Positions 1 to 12,382 of a stretch of DNA of 26,909 nt are shown piece by piece. The notes under the pieces are model-generated. The model was not told the origin of the DNA, made no database searches, and saw only the letters and a program-made list of their open reading frames with translations. The DNA is taken from positions 1 to 26,909 of the forward strand of contig JALONY010000015.1 in NCBI GenBank assembly GCA_025454715.1, in the 5' to 3' direction. Position 1 is the first letter of the stretch; each line of letters opens with the position of its first letter. Source of the DNA: Anaerolineae bacterium (GTDB taxonomy: Bacteria > Chloroflexota > Anaerolineae > Aggregatilineales > Phototrophicaceae). A program made the position numbers and the translations under genes.

Positions 1-191
1 GCGTCGGTCAGGCTGGCGCGCTCGAACGTGGCGAGGCGCGCCCACAACGCCAGATAGGGCGGGTTGGGCAGTTGGGATTGTAAGGCGCACAGGTGCTGAA
101 CCATGCCCACGGGGCTGAGGTCGGCACGCGCCAGCAGGTGTTGGCGCGCCAGATACGTCCGGTTGAGGTCTTTTAGGCTCAGCTTAATCAT
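1..191 (-). CDS. Winged-helix DNA-binding protein (HTH_42/AlkZ-like family), 5' part only
   Basis: This is the first 63 codons of a minus-strand gene that runs off the left edge. The translation begins MIKLSLKDLNRTYLARQHLL and continues with VQHLCALQSQLPNPPYLALW. This matches the N-terminus of the large winged-helix family related to the DNA glycosylases AlkZ/YcaQ (PF06224), where a 'L-Q-x-Q-x-P-x-x-P-Y-x-x-L-W-x-R' pattern is typical. The ATG at 189-191 is supported by an AAAGGA ribosome-binding site 8 nt upstream. Members of the family bind DNA and some remove alkylated or crosslinked bases. With only the first sixth of a normal ~370-aa protein visible, no catalytic residue can be checked. 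It is divergent from the kinase gene at 362. The 170 bp between them is relatively AT-rich and contains a short inverted repeat (TTTGT at 211-215, ACAAA at 221-225), but no convincing promoter. Confidence 0.7.
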   Translation of the reverse strand, partial: MIKLSLKDLNRTYLARQHLLARADLSPVGMVQHLCALQSQLPNPPYLALWARLATFERASLTD

Positions 192-361
192 GAGTGCATC
201 CTTTGGGACGTTTGTTTCGTACAAATACATACGCAACACAAACAAGACTCTAACGCGGTGCGTGTATTTTTAAGGCACCTCACAACGTCTAACTGTATCA
301 CACGCCACCACTACCCCGCTCGGAGCACACCGCAGGCCGAGAGAGAACGGAGACGCCCTGC

Positions 362-3300
362 ATGACCACACGCCTCGCCAAACGCTACCAATTGCAAGAC
401 ACCATCGGGCAAGGGGGGATGGGCACGGTCTTTCGTGGGAAAGACCTCGAGACCGGTGAAGCCATCGCCGTCAAACGCCTAAAGCCCGAAGCCATCCGCT
501 CCGACCCGCAGATGTTGGAGCGCTTCGAGCGCGAGGGCGATGCGTTGCGCCGCCTGAACCACCCCAACATCGTCAAGATGCTGACGACCCTGACCCACGG
601 CGACGACCATTACATCGTGCTGGAATACGTCAGCGGGGGCGACCTCGGCGATATGCTGAAGGCGCGTGGGCGCTTGTCGGTCGAGCGCACCTTGCAAATC
701 GGCATCGAGCTGGCCGACGCGCTCACCCGCGCCCACTACCTCAAAATCATCCACCGCGACATCAAGCCCGCCAACGTCTTGATGACCGAGGACGGCGTGC
801 CCAAGCTGACCGATTTCGGCGTGGCGCACATCGGCGGAGCCGGTAGCATGACCGGCGCGGGCTTGGCGGTCGGGACGCCCGACTACATGTCGCCCGAGGC
901 GGTCAATGGCGACGAGGTCGATGACCGCGCCGACATCTGGTCGCTGGGGGTGTTGCTGTTCGAGCTGCTGACGGGTCGCCACCCGTTCCGCGCCGAGGCG
1001 GTGACCGGTACGCTGGTCAACATCCTCACCCAATCGCCGCCCGACCTCGATACCTTGCGCCCCGAGACGCCGATTGCGCTGATTGACCTGATTGGGCGGA
1101 TGCTGCAAAAGGACGTGAGCCAGACCCGCCGCACCACCATGACCACCCCGATTGCCATCCCCGCCTTCGACGAGACCCGTTTCGACACCCCGACCCCGCC
1201 GACCGCCGCCCCCAAGCACAACCTTCCGGCGCAGACCACGCCATTTTTTGGCCGTGAGGACGAACAAGCCGACATCGCCCAATTGATGGGGCGCGCCGAT
1301 ACGCGCTTGATTACGGTGCTGGGGCAGGGGGGCATGGGCAAGACCCGCCTCGCCTTGCAAGTCGGCGAGTCGTTCGTCCACGTGTTCGAGCATGGGGTGT
1401 TTTTCGTGCCGCTGGCGCCCCTGACCTCGCCGGACGGCATCGCGGCGGCGGTGGCCGACGCCATCGGTTACACGTTGCAGGCCGACGGGCGCGACCCGTT
1501 GGCGCAAATCAGCGATTACCTGCACGACAAGCGGTTGCTGCTCATCCTCGACAATTTCGAGCAGGTCTTGGCCGGTGCCGAGCAGGTCTCGGCCTTGCTG
1601 ACCGCCGCCCCGCGCCTAAAGATGATCGTGACCAGCCGCGAGCGCCTGAACCTGACCGGTGAGACGGTGGTGGCGCTGGGCGGCCTCGATTTGCCGACCC
1701 TCGACGACCTGCCCAACGCCCTGAGCTTCAGCGCGGTGCAGTTGTTCGTCCAGAGCGCCAAGCGCGCCTCGCCCTCGTTCGAGCTGGCCGATAACGACCT
1801 GCGGCAGGTCATCCGCATCGTCCAGAGCGTGGATGGGATGCCGTTGGGGGTGGTGCTGGCCGCCTCGTGGACGGACTCGCTGTCGGTGGTCGAAATCGCC
1901 GATGAGATTGCCCGCAGCCTCGACTTCTTGGAGAGCGAGCTGCGCGACCTGCCCGCCCGCCACCGCAGTATGCGCGCCGTGTTCGATTACTCGTGGGCGT
2001 TGCTGAACGAGGCCGAGCGCGAGGCGTTCGTCAAATTGGCCGTCTTCCGGGGCGGCTTCACCCGTGAGGCCGCGCAAGCCTCGTGCGGGGCGTCCTTGCG
2101 GATTTTGACCACCCTGCAAAACAAATCGCTGGTGCGCCGCCACCCCGACAGCGGGCGCTACGAACTGCACGAGTTGGTGCGCCAATATGCCGAGGGGCGC
2201 TTGGCCGACCTGCCCGCCCAACACGCCAGCGCGCAGGCCGCCCACGCCGAGTATTACACCGATTTCTTGGTCAAGCGCGCCAACGTGTACATGAACGATG
2301 GCGAGGAACTGCGGACGCTGGGCGAAATCGAGGCCGAGCAAGACAACATCCGTTCGGCGTGGGAGTACGCCATCCTCGCCAACCGCCTCGACCTCGTCGA
2401 TAAGTCGATCGACGTGGTGGCCATGTTCTTCGAGGCCAAGGGCTGGGCGAAAGAAGCGGTCATGGTCTTTCACGAGGTGGCGCAGGCCATCGGGTGCGTG
2501 CCGGGCGTCAGCGATTTGTTGGTGGCGCGTGCCAAGCTGTACGCCGCGCAGATGGAGGTGTTGCTGGGCGACTTCGACCCCGCCGCGCAACACGCGCTCA
2601 AGGCGTTGGAGGTGTTCGAGCGGCACGGCTACAAGATGGGCATCGCCAAGGTCTATGGCAACCTCGCCTACATCAGCATGAACCGCGGGAACTACGCCGA
2701 GGCCACCGAGCAACTCGAGAAGTCGATCCAAGCCGCCCTGACCAGCGGCCACCGCTTCGGGGAATGGTACGCCAAGCGCACCGAGGCCTCGCTGGCCTAC
2801 GTGCTGTTCTTGCAGGGCGAATATAGCAAGAGCGAGGCGATGTATCGCCGCTTGATTGACGACTCGGCCAAGCTCAAGACCCGCTACGGCGCGATTTACC
2901 TCTATAACAACCTCGGCGAGGTGCTGCACGCCCAGAGCCGCGATGACGAGGCGCGCCCGCTGTTCCAGAAGGCCTATGATTTGTTCAGCGAGGTGAAAAA
3001 CCTGCGCTGGAAGGCGGTGGTGCTGGTCAACCTCGGGTTGGTCGAGCACAGCGCCTCGCGCTTCGGCGAGGCCGAGGCGTACTTCCGGCGCGCCCTGCCG
3101 CTTTACCGCGAGGTGGGCGACCGGCGCGGTGAGGCCGAGGCGCTCAACCGGCTGGGCAGCACGGTCTATTGGTACGGGCGCTACCGCGAGGCCATCGAGT
3201 ATCACCAACAAGCCTATACGCTGTTCGAGCGGGTGGGCAACCGCAAGGGTGCCGCCGATGCGTTGGTGCTGTGCAGCATCGCCCAAAACGCGGTCGGCCA

Positions 3301-3991
3301 CTACGACGAGTCCAAGCGCGGCCTCGACCGCGCCTTCGAAATCCGCGGGCGCTTGGGCAACCTGAGCGACATCGTGGACGTGCAACAAATCTTGTCCATC
3401 AACGCGCTCTATCGCGATGATTACGAGGAGGCGTTGCGGTACCTCGAGCAAGCCAACGACATCCTGCTGAGCAGTAGCGAGCCCGACCCCATCAACACCA
3501 TGCGCCATACCACCCTACGCGGCATCATCTTGGCCGAGGCCGGTCGTTTCGATGAGGCCATCCCAGAACTCGAGAGCGCGTGGGAAGGGCTGGAGCGCCA
3601 CGCCATCTACTGGGCATTGGCGCAGGCGGGCGCGGCACTCGGGCTGGCCTACATCCAGACGGGGCGGATTGAGAAAGCCTTGACGGTCGGGCGGCGGGCG
3701 GTCGAGGCGGGCGCGATTGCCAAGGCCACGGGCTGGACGTTGTTGGCCATCACCAGCGCGGCCATGGCCATCGGTTTGCGCGGAAATCCGTTGAACGGTG
3801 TAGAATACATCTCATACGTGCTTCATGCACCTCTCACCGAACAATACGTCCGTGAACATGCCGATATCGTGCTCGAGAGCCTGCGCGAACAATTGGCTAA
3901 GCCGGAATATGACGCGGCATGGGAGCGTGGCAAGCACCTGACTCATGGAGAAGTCGTGTCGGCCATCTTGGGCCGACCCGTAGAGGTGTGA
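362..3991 (+). CDS. Ser/Thr protein kinase - STAND (NB-ARC-like) ATPase - TPR fusion, paralog 1
   Basis: A 1,209-aa soluble signalling protein. The N-terminal eukaryotic-like kinase domain (about residues 9-250) has the glycine loop (GQGGMG, 16-21), catalytic Lys38, the HRD motif (131-133, followed by IKPAN), DFG at Asp151 and a GTPDYMSPE activation segment, so it should be catalytically competent. A linker leads to an NB-ARC/MalT-like ATPase whose Walker A is GQGGMGKTR (Lys327) and Walker B is LLILDNFE (Asp397), with a TSRERLNLTGE sensor-like motif after it. Residues ~680-1150 are consecutive TPR repeats. No membrane segment, LuxR-type HTH or other effector follows, so the TPRs are presumably the ligand or partner platform. 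Compared with its two neighbours, the end of the kinase C-lobe is shortened. The ATG at 362 has a GGAG about 9 nt upstream. The gene stops 7 nt before paralog 2, so the two are probably cotranscribed. The substrate is unknown. Confidence 0.9.
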   Translation: MTTRLAKRYQLQDTIGQGGMGTVFRGKDLETGEAIAVKRLKPEAIRSDPQMLERFEREGDALRRLNHPNIVKMLTTLTHGDDHYIVLEYVSGGDLGDMLKARGRLSVERTLQIGIELADALTRAHYLKIIHRDIKPANVLMTEDGVPKLTDFGVAHIGGAGSMTGAGLAVGTPDYMSPEAVNGDEVDDRADIWSLGVLLFELLTGRHPFRAEAVTGTLVNILTQSPPDLDTLRPETPIALIDLIGRMLQKDVSQTRRTTMTTPIAIPAFDETRFDTPTPPTAAPKHNLPAQTTPFFGREDEQADIAQLMGRADTRLITVLGQGGMGKTRLALQVGESFVHVFEHGVFFVPLAPLTSPDGIAAAVADAIGYTLQADGRDPLAQISDYLHDKRLLLILDNFEQVLAGAEQVSALLTAAPRLKMIVTSRERLNLTGETVVALGGLDLPTLDDLPNALSFSAVQLFVQSAKRASPSFELADNDLRQVIRIVQSVDGMPLGVVLAASWTDSLSVVEIADEIARSLDFLESELRDLPARHRSMRAVFDYSWALLNEAEREAFVKLAVFRGGFTREAAQASCGASLRILTTLQNKSLVRRHPDSGRYELHELVRQYAEGRLADLPAQHASAQAAHAEYYTDFLVKRANVYMNDGEELRTLGEIEAEQDNIRSAWEYAILANRLDLVDKSIDVVAMFFEAKGWAKEAVMVFHEVAQAIGCVPGVSDLLVARAKLYAAQMEVLLGDFDPAAQHALKALEVFERHGYKMGIAKVYGNLAYISMNRGNYAEATEQLEKSIQAALTSGHRFGEWYAKRTEASLAYVLFLQGEYSKSEAMYRRLIDDSAKLKTRYGAIYLYNNLGEVLHAQSRDDEARPLFQKAYDLFSEVKNLRWKAVVLVNLGLVEHSASRFGEAEAYFRRALPLYREVGDRRGEAEALNRLGSTVYWYGRYREAIEYHQQAYTLFERVGNRKGAADALVLCSIAQNAVGHYDESKRGLDRAFEIRGRLGNLSDIVDVQQILSINALYRDDYEEALRYLEQANDILLSSSEPDPINTMRHTTLRGIILAEAGRFDEAIPELESAWEGLERHAIYWALAQAGAALGLAYIQTGRIEKALTVGRRAVEAGAIAKATGWTLLAITSAAMAIGLRGNPLNGVEYISYVLHAPLTEQYVREHADIVLESLREQLAKPEYDAAWERGKHLTHGEVVSAILGRPVEV

Positions 3992-3998
3992 AAAAAGT

Positions 3999-6900
3999 AT
4001 GGTGTCGCTGCTGGGCAATCGTTACGAACTCGGAACGCTGATTGGGGAAGGCGGGATGGGGACGGTCTACCAAGCCCGCGACACCAAAACGGGGGATACG
4101 GTGGCGGTCAAGCGCCTGCGCCATGAGGTGCTGACCGCCCAACCCGATCTCGTCGAGCGCTTCACCCGCGAGGCCGAGGCGCTACGCGACCTCAACCACC
4201 CCAACATCGTCAAGGCCTACGACGCCATCCAGCAAGACGGCGACTATCACATCGTGATGGAGTTCGTGCCCGGCCAAGACCTCGGAACGCTGTTGCGCCG
4301 CCAAGAGCGGTTGTCGGTCGCCCAGACCGTCCGCATCGGCATCGAGCTGGCCGACGCGCTCACCCGCGCCCACTACCTCAAAATCATCCACCGTGACCTG
4401 AAACCGGCCAATGTGTTGATGGCCAGCGACGGCACCCCGCGCCTGACCGATTTCGGGGTGGCGCACGTCGGAACCAAGGCGCGCATGACCACGGTCGGCC
4501 TCGCGGTGGGCACCCCCGACTACATGCCGCCCGAGGCGTTGCAAGGCCACGCGCCCGACGCCCGCGCCGACGTGTGGTCGCTGGGGGCGATGTTGTACGA
4601 GATGCTGACCGGCGCAAACCCGTTTCAGGGCGAGACCTTGCCCGCGTTGCTGTTGAACATCATCACCACGCCATTGCCCGACCTCGAGGCCATCCGCCCC
4701 GATTGCCCCGCCGCGCTGGCCGACCTGATTTACCGGATGCTGGAGCGCGACCGCGCCGCCCGCATCCCGTCGATGCGCTTGGTCGGGGCGGAGCTGGAGA
4801 CCATCATGGACGCGGTGCAGACCGGCACCACCCCGATGCCGCGCATCCGCACCGAGGAAATCGCCCGCTTCCGCGAGCCAGCCCCCAACACCCCGATGCT
4901 CCGCAACAACCTGCCCGCCCAAACCACTGGCTTCGTCGGGCGGGAGCGCGAGCTGGGCGAGATTGCCGCCTTGTTGGCCGCCCCCGACTCGCGCTTGATT
5001 ACCGTGTTGGCACCCGGCGGGATGGGCAAGACGCGCCTCGCGGTCGAGGCGGGGTTGCGCGTGGTCAAGCAAGCCACCACCGGCGGCAACGCCACCCGTG
5101 GGCGCGGTCAGCGCACCACGCGGGTCATCAGCTTTTTGGGCGGGGTGTTTTTCATCTCGCTGGCGCGCCTCGTCGATGCTGACCCACTGGTCAACACCAT
5201 CGCCGACGCCATCGGCCTGAGCTTTACCGCAGGCCAAGACCCCAAGGCGCAATTGCTGGACTACCTGCGCGAGAAGTCGGTCTTGTTAATCATGGACACT
5301 TGCGAGCACCTGTTGGGCGGGGTGGCCTTGTTCGCCGACATCCTGCACGCCGCGCCCGCCGTCAAAATCATCGCCACCACCCGCACCAAGCTCAACCTTC
5401 AGGGCGAGACGGTGCTGGCGCTGGACGGCCTCATCGATGGGGGCGATATGGGCGACTCGGTGCAGTTGTTCGTCCAAAACGCCCGCCGCAGCCGCCCCAA
5501 TTTCGAGTTGTCGGAGGCCGACCTCGACGCGGTGGTCAAGATTTGCCGGATGGTACAGGGCGTGCCGCTCGGCCTCGAATTGGCCGCCGCATGGGTCGAG
5601 ATGCTCACGCCCGCCGAAATCGCCGATGAGATTGGGCGCAACCTCGACTTCTTGGAATCCGAGGCGCACGACACCCCCGGGCGGCATCGCAGTATGCGCG
5701 CCGTGTTCGATTATAGCTGGAACCTGCTGACCGAAGACGAGCGCGTCACGTTCACGCGCATCGCGGTCTTCCGCGGGCATTTCTCGCGCTCGGCGGGGCA
5801 GGCCGTCACCGGTGCCAGCTTGCGCCAGTTGATGGGCTTGGTCAACAAGTCGCTGTTGCGCCGCTCGCCCGATGAGGGCATGTACGTGGTGCACGAGTTG
5901 TCACGCCAATATGCCGAGGAAAAGCTGGAGCGTGACCCCCAGCGCGAGGCCACCCGCGACGCGCACAGCCACTATTACCTGACGACATTGGCCGAGCGCC
6001 AGCCGGAGTTGTTCGGTTCTGGCGGTGCCGATTTACTCGACCGCATCGAGACCGACATCGAGAACGTGCGCGCCGCGTGGTTGTGGGCGGTGCAGCGCGG
6101 CCACGCCCAGCTCTTGCGTGGCGCGGCCAAAGTCCTCGATATTTATTTCGATTTGCGCGGGCAATCGGCGCAAGCCGACAGCTTGTTGCTGGCGGCGGAG
6201 CGGGCGGTGCGCGCTTTGCCGGCCTCGCCGGAGCGCGACGCGGCGCTGGGGGTGCTGCTGGCGGCGCATTGCCGCTTGATGGTCTCGGCGCGGGTGCCCG
6301 CCCAAGCCCAAGCCTTGTTGGACGAGCTGGCCACGCTGTCGTTGAGCGCGTTCAGCCAGACCGAGCGGGTCTATCATGCCGAGACGCTGGCGGCCTATGC
6401 GCTGATTTTCGGCGACCCGACCAGCATCCGCCCCGCGCTGGAGGTGGCCTTGGCCGAGGCCGAGCGCGCCGGTGACGCCATCGGGCAGATGCTGTGCCAC
6501 ATCAGCCTATCGCGCTCCTATTGGTACCGGCTGAGTGGGGAGCGGGTTGACCTGCGGCAAGCGCGCTTCCACATCGACGCGGCCAAGCAATTGGCCGACC
6601 GCTTGGGCGGCGACCTCGGCAAATTGTGGGTGTTGCTGGCGCTGGGCACGGTGGTCGGGATGCAGGCGCAGGTCGGTGAGGCCGAGGCCATCTTGCGCCA
6701 GACCGAGGCACTGGCGCGCAAGCAAGGCAACCTCAACACCGCCGCCAGCGCGCTCAACAACCTCGGCTTCATGCTGATTGGCACGGGGCGCTTGGCCGAT
6801 GCCCGCGCCTGTATGGAGGCCAATCTGTTGATACGGCGCGAGCTGGGCAATCGCCACGGCATCGCGTGGGCGCTGTACTCGGTCGGCCAAATCGACTTCG

Positions 6901-7736
6901 CCGATGGCGAATACGAGCGGATGCGTGAGCGTGCCCGCGAGGGCTTGAAAATCGCCCAAGACAGCGGCTTCCTCGATTGGCAGTGGGCGCACAACTATTT
7001 GGGTGGGCTGGGCGCGGCCTTCTTGGCCGACGCCGCGGGCGCGCACGCGCATTTCAGCGCCGCCCTCCAGACCGCCCGCACCATGAAGAGCTGGTACCAC
7101 GAGGCCACCAGCGACAATTGCCTGTGCTTGTCTTATTACATCGCGGGCGATAACGACCTCGCCAAGTATCACATCGACTTGAGCGCCGAGGCCGCTTTCG
7201 GCCACGGGGAGCCCAACCTCGGGTCGGTCGGGCGGGTCTGGCAATCGCGCTTGGCCTATGTCGGTGGGGAGTACGATGAGGCGCGCCGCTACGCCCAAGA
7301 CGCCCTCGATTACCTGACCGATGACGCCCGCCAAGTGCCATCCTACAACTGGAACGAGAATTTACGCATCGAATACACGGCGTTGGCGGCGCGGGCATTG
7401 GCGCACGCCCATCTCGGGCGGGGGGATGTGCCCGCCGCGTTGGCTGCCCTGCGCCAAGCGGGTGAGGCCGCCAAACGCCTGAAGAGTGAGCGGGTGGTGC
7501 TGGCCATCTTGACGTTGTGGGCGGCCTATCTGGGTGCCCAAGGCGACCTCGCGCAGGGTGCCACGGTGGCCGCCCATGCCGAGGCCAATCGCAAAACCGC
7601 CCGCTTCGACCTGCGCGAATCCGCGCCGGTGCTGGAGCGCGCCCGCGCCACATTGGGCACCGACACGCTCAACAAGGCGCTCAAGCGCGCCAAATCGGCC
7701 AGCGCCGCCCAACTGCTCGACGCGCTGCTGAGCTAA
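3999..7736 (+). CDS. Ser/Thr protein kinase - STAND ATPase - TPR fusion, paralog 2
   Basis: A 1,245-aa paralog of the preceding gene with the same order of domains. The kinase domain (about 9-270) has GEGGMG, Lys38, HRD at 131-133 and a GTPDYMPPE activation segment. Unlike paralog 1, it keeps the complete C-lobe end with the conserved Arg (ARIPSMRLVGAEL). The ATPase has Walker A APGGMGKTR (Lys344) and Walker B LLIMDTCE (Asp433). A basic Gly/Arg/Thr-rich insert (~residues 358-373, containing ATRGRGQRTTR) sits after Walker A and is absent from both neighbours. The remainder to the C-terminus is TPR-like helical repeat. The start is set by GAGGTG at 3984-3989, inside the end of the upstream gene, 9 nt before the ATG, which suggests translational coupling. 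No output domain is visible. A hairpin follows the stop at 7762-7796. Phosphotransfer is supported by motifs; the targets are unknown. Confidence 0.9.
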   Translation: MVSLLGNRYELGTLIGEGGMGTVYQARDTKTGDTVAVKRLRHEVLTAQPDLVERFTREAEALRDLNHPNIVKAYDAIQQDGDYHIVMEFVPGQDLGTLLRRQERLSVAQTVRIGIELADALTRAHYLKIIHRDLKPANVLMASDGTPRLTDFGVAHVGTKARMTTVGLAVGTPDYMPPEALQGHAPDARADVWSLGAMLYEMLTGANPFQGETLPALLLNIITTPLPDLEAIRPDCPAALADLIYRMLERDRAARIPSMRLVGAELETIMDAVQTGTTPMPRIRTEEIARFREPAPNTPMLRNNLPAQTTGFVGRERELGEIAALLAAPDSRLITVLAPGGMGKTRLAVEAGLRVVKQATTGGNATRGRGQRTTRVISFLGGVFFISLARLVDADPLVNTIADAIGLSFTAGQDPKAQLLDYLREKSVLLIMDTCEHLLGGVALFADILHAAPAVKIIATTRTKLNLQGETVLALDGLIDGGDMGDSVQLFVQNARRSRPNFELSEADLDAVVKICRMVQGVPLGLELAAAWVEMLTPAEIADEIGRNLDFLESEAHDTPGRHRSMRAVFDYSWNLLTEDERVTFTRIAVFRGHFSRSAGQAVTGASLRQLMGLVNKSLLRRSPDEGMYVVHELSRQYAEEKLERDPQREATRDAHSHYYLTTLAERQPELFGSGGADLLDRIETDIENVRAAWLWAVQRGHAQLLRGAAKVLDIYFDLRGQSAQADSLLLAAERAVRALPASPERDAALGVLLAAHCRLMVSARVPAQAQALLDELATLSLSAFSQTERVYHAETLAAYALIFGDPTSIRPALEVALAEAERAGDAIGQMLCHISLSRSYWYRLSGERVDLRQARFHIDAAKQLADRLGGDLGKLWVLLALGTVVGMQAQVGEAEAILRQTEALARKQGNLNTAASALNNLGFMLIGTGRLADARACMEANLLIRRELGNRHGIAWALYSVGQIDFADGEYERMRERAREGLKIAQDSGFLDWQWAHNYLGGLGAAFLADAAGAHAHFSAALQTARTMKSWYHEATSDNCLCLSYYIAGDNDLAKYHIDLSAEAAFGHGEPNLGSVGRVWQSRLAYVGGEYDEARRYAQDALDYLTDDARQVPSYNWNENLRIEYTALAARALAHAHLGRGDVPAALAALRQAGEAAKRLKSERVVLAILTLWAAYLGAQGDLAQGATVAAHAEANRKTARFDLRESAPVLERARATLGTDTLNKALKRAKSASAAQLLDALLS

Positions 7737-7761
7737 AACGACGCCTCACCCCCAAAACAGC

Positions 7762-7796
7762 GCGGGGTGCCCGATGTTGACCATCGCGCACCCCGC
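7762..7796. terminator. Hairpin between convergent genes
   Basis: GCGGGGTGC (7762-7770) pairs with GCACCCCGC (7788-7796). An inner GATG/CATC stem lies in the loop. It sits 26 nt after the plus-strand kinase gene and about 30 nt after the minus-strand secreted-protein gene, so it could end both transcripts. No U-tract follows, so intrinsic activity is uncertain. Confidence 0.5.
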
Positions 7797-7825
7797 TGAG
7801 GATGACAGGCAACCCTATCGGGTGG

Positions 7826-8395
7826 TTATCTCACGACGCCCTCGCCCAAGCGCAGCGATTCGTAGGTGCACACATAGGTGCCGGTCGCTTGGGGGTACAG
7901 GATGGACGCGAACGAGGTCACCTCGCGCTCGATTACCCCTTGTGCAATGTACCCCGCACGGTCGGGGCATACTTGCACATCGGTGAAGACATACAGATAG
8001 TCAAAGATTTCGTTCAGGAACCAGTCGTCATAGGCCACGTAGAACCCAACGCACCGATCCATCGGGAACATGCCGTATTCCAGATTGAAGCCGGTGATCG
8101 TCTCGCACTCCAAACCGGCGAACTCGTCGATTTGCTCTTCCAGCTCACCGCAGGTCTCGGGGATGCTATTGAAGATGCCCGCCTCGGCGCGGATGATGTA
8201 CCAACCGCAATCCCACGCCCACTCATCCTCGGCCTCGGTCGGCCAATCGCACTTACCCGCGAGGCTGCCGCCGGTGTAGCAGGCGTTGGCGTCGGGGTTC
8301 ACCGCGGGGTCGTTGGGCTGGCCATTATCGGTTTGGGCGGCGGCCACCGAAATGCTGAGCATCATGACACAAAATAAGACCAGAAAACGCTGCAT
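7826..8395 (-). CDS. Small secreted Cys-rich protein of unknown function
   Basis: A 189-aa protein with a clear N-terminal signal peptide: MQR, then a hydrophobic core of about 14 residues, then VAAA-QTD, a plausible signal peptidase I site near residue 20. The mature part is acidic and carries eight cysteines (in ACYTGG, GKCDW, DCGWY, ETCGE, ECET, RCVGF, VCPD and TYVCTY), which suggests four disulfides outside the cytoplasm. Trp/Tyr-rich segments such as DEWAWDCGWYI suggest a compact globular domain. I do not recognise a named family, although the ACYTGGSLAGKC-type opening recalls uncharacterised secreted proteins I associate with Chloroflexota. The ATG is supported by AAGGA 8 nt upstream and a TATAAA -10-like element at 8416-8421 (minus strand). 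The gene lies alone between two kinase-STAND paralogs, convergent with one and divergent from the other. A role with the kinases is speculation. Confidence 0.8.
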   Translation of the reverse strand: MQRFLVLFCVMMLSISVAAAQTDNGQPNDPAVNPDANACYTGGSLAGKCDWPTEAEDEWAWDCGWYIIRAEAGIFNSIPETCGELEEQIDEFAGLECETITGFNLEYGMFPMDRCVGFYVAYDDWFLNEIFDYLYVFTDVQVCPDRAGYIAQGVIEREVTSFASILYPQATGTYVCTYESLRLGEGVVR

Positions 8396-8623
8396 GGGGA
8401 ATGTCCTTACTGTGATTTATACACGGGTAATAGGACGATGATACTGGTTTTTGGTGGGTTTGTCGATTCGTTCTCATACCGCGGATATATCGGCTTCTTA
8501 ACCTGCCGACACGGGCGAAAACCCTCAGACGGCGGTACAATGCCGTTCGTGCGCTGGCCTTCCCAACCCGCCACTTTGGCCGCCGCACACACCACGACAC
8601 ACCACCGAGAAGGGGATGACCCG

Positions 8624-12307
<3,684 letters not shown>

Positions 12308-12325
12308 CCATCGCCCCACAACGAA

Positions 12326-12360
12326 ACACCCCCGCCCGAATCGATTTCGGGCGGGGGTGT
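12326..12360. terminator. Strong bidirectional hairpin terminator
   Basis: A perfect 15-bp stem: ACACCCCCGCCCGAA at 12326-12340 pairs with TTCGGGCGGGGGTGT at 12346-12360, around a 5-nt loop. It lies between the convergent kinase paralog 3 (ending 12307) and the UbiA locus (ending 12383), 18-23 nt from each stop. It lacks a good U-tract on either strand. Confidence 0.75.
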
Positions 12361-12382
12361 CGGCGTTGCGGTGGGGTGAGGC

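Noticed and set aside
211..225. TTTGT-N5-ACAAA inverted repeat in the divergent region before kinase paralog 1
   Set aside because: Arms of 5 bp in AT-rich DNA are expected by chance, and no promoter pair could be positioned convincingly around it.
1616..3508. 630-codon minus-strand open frame opposite kinase paralog 1
   Set aside because: Its composition (Gln/Ala/Gly/Val/His-rich, no recognisable motif) is that of a shadow frame over the ATPase and TPR coding sequence.
8438..8623. 62-codon N-terminal extension of kinase paralog 3 from an upstream ATG
   Set aside because: No ribosome-binding site precedes 8438. A strong one precedes 8624, where the protein aligns with the starts of the paralogs.
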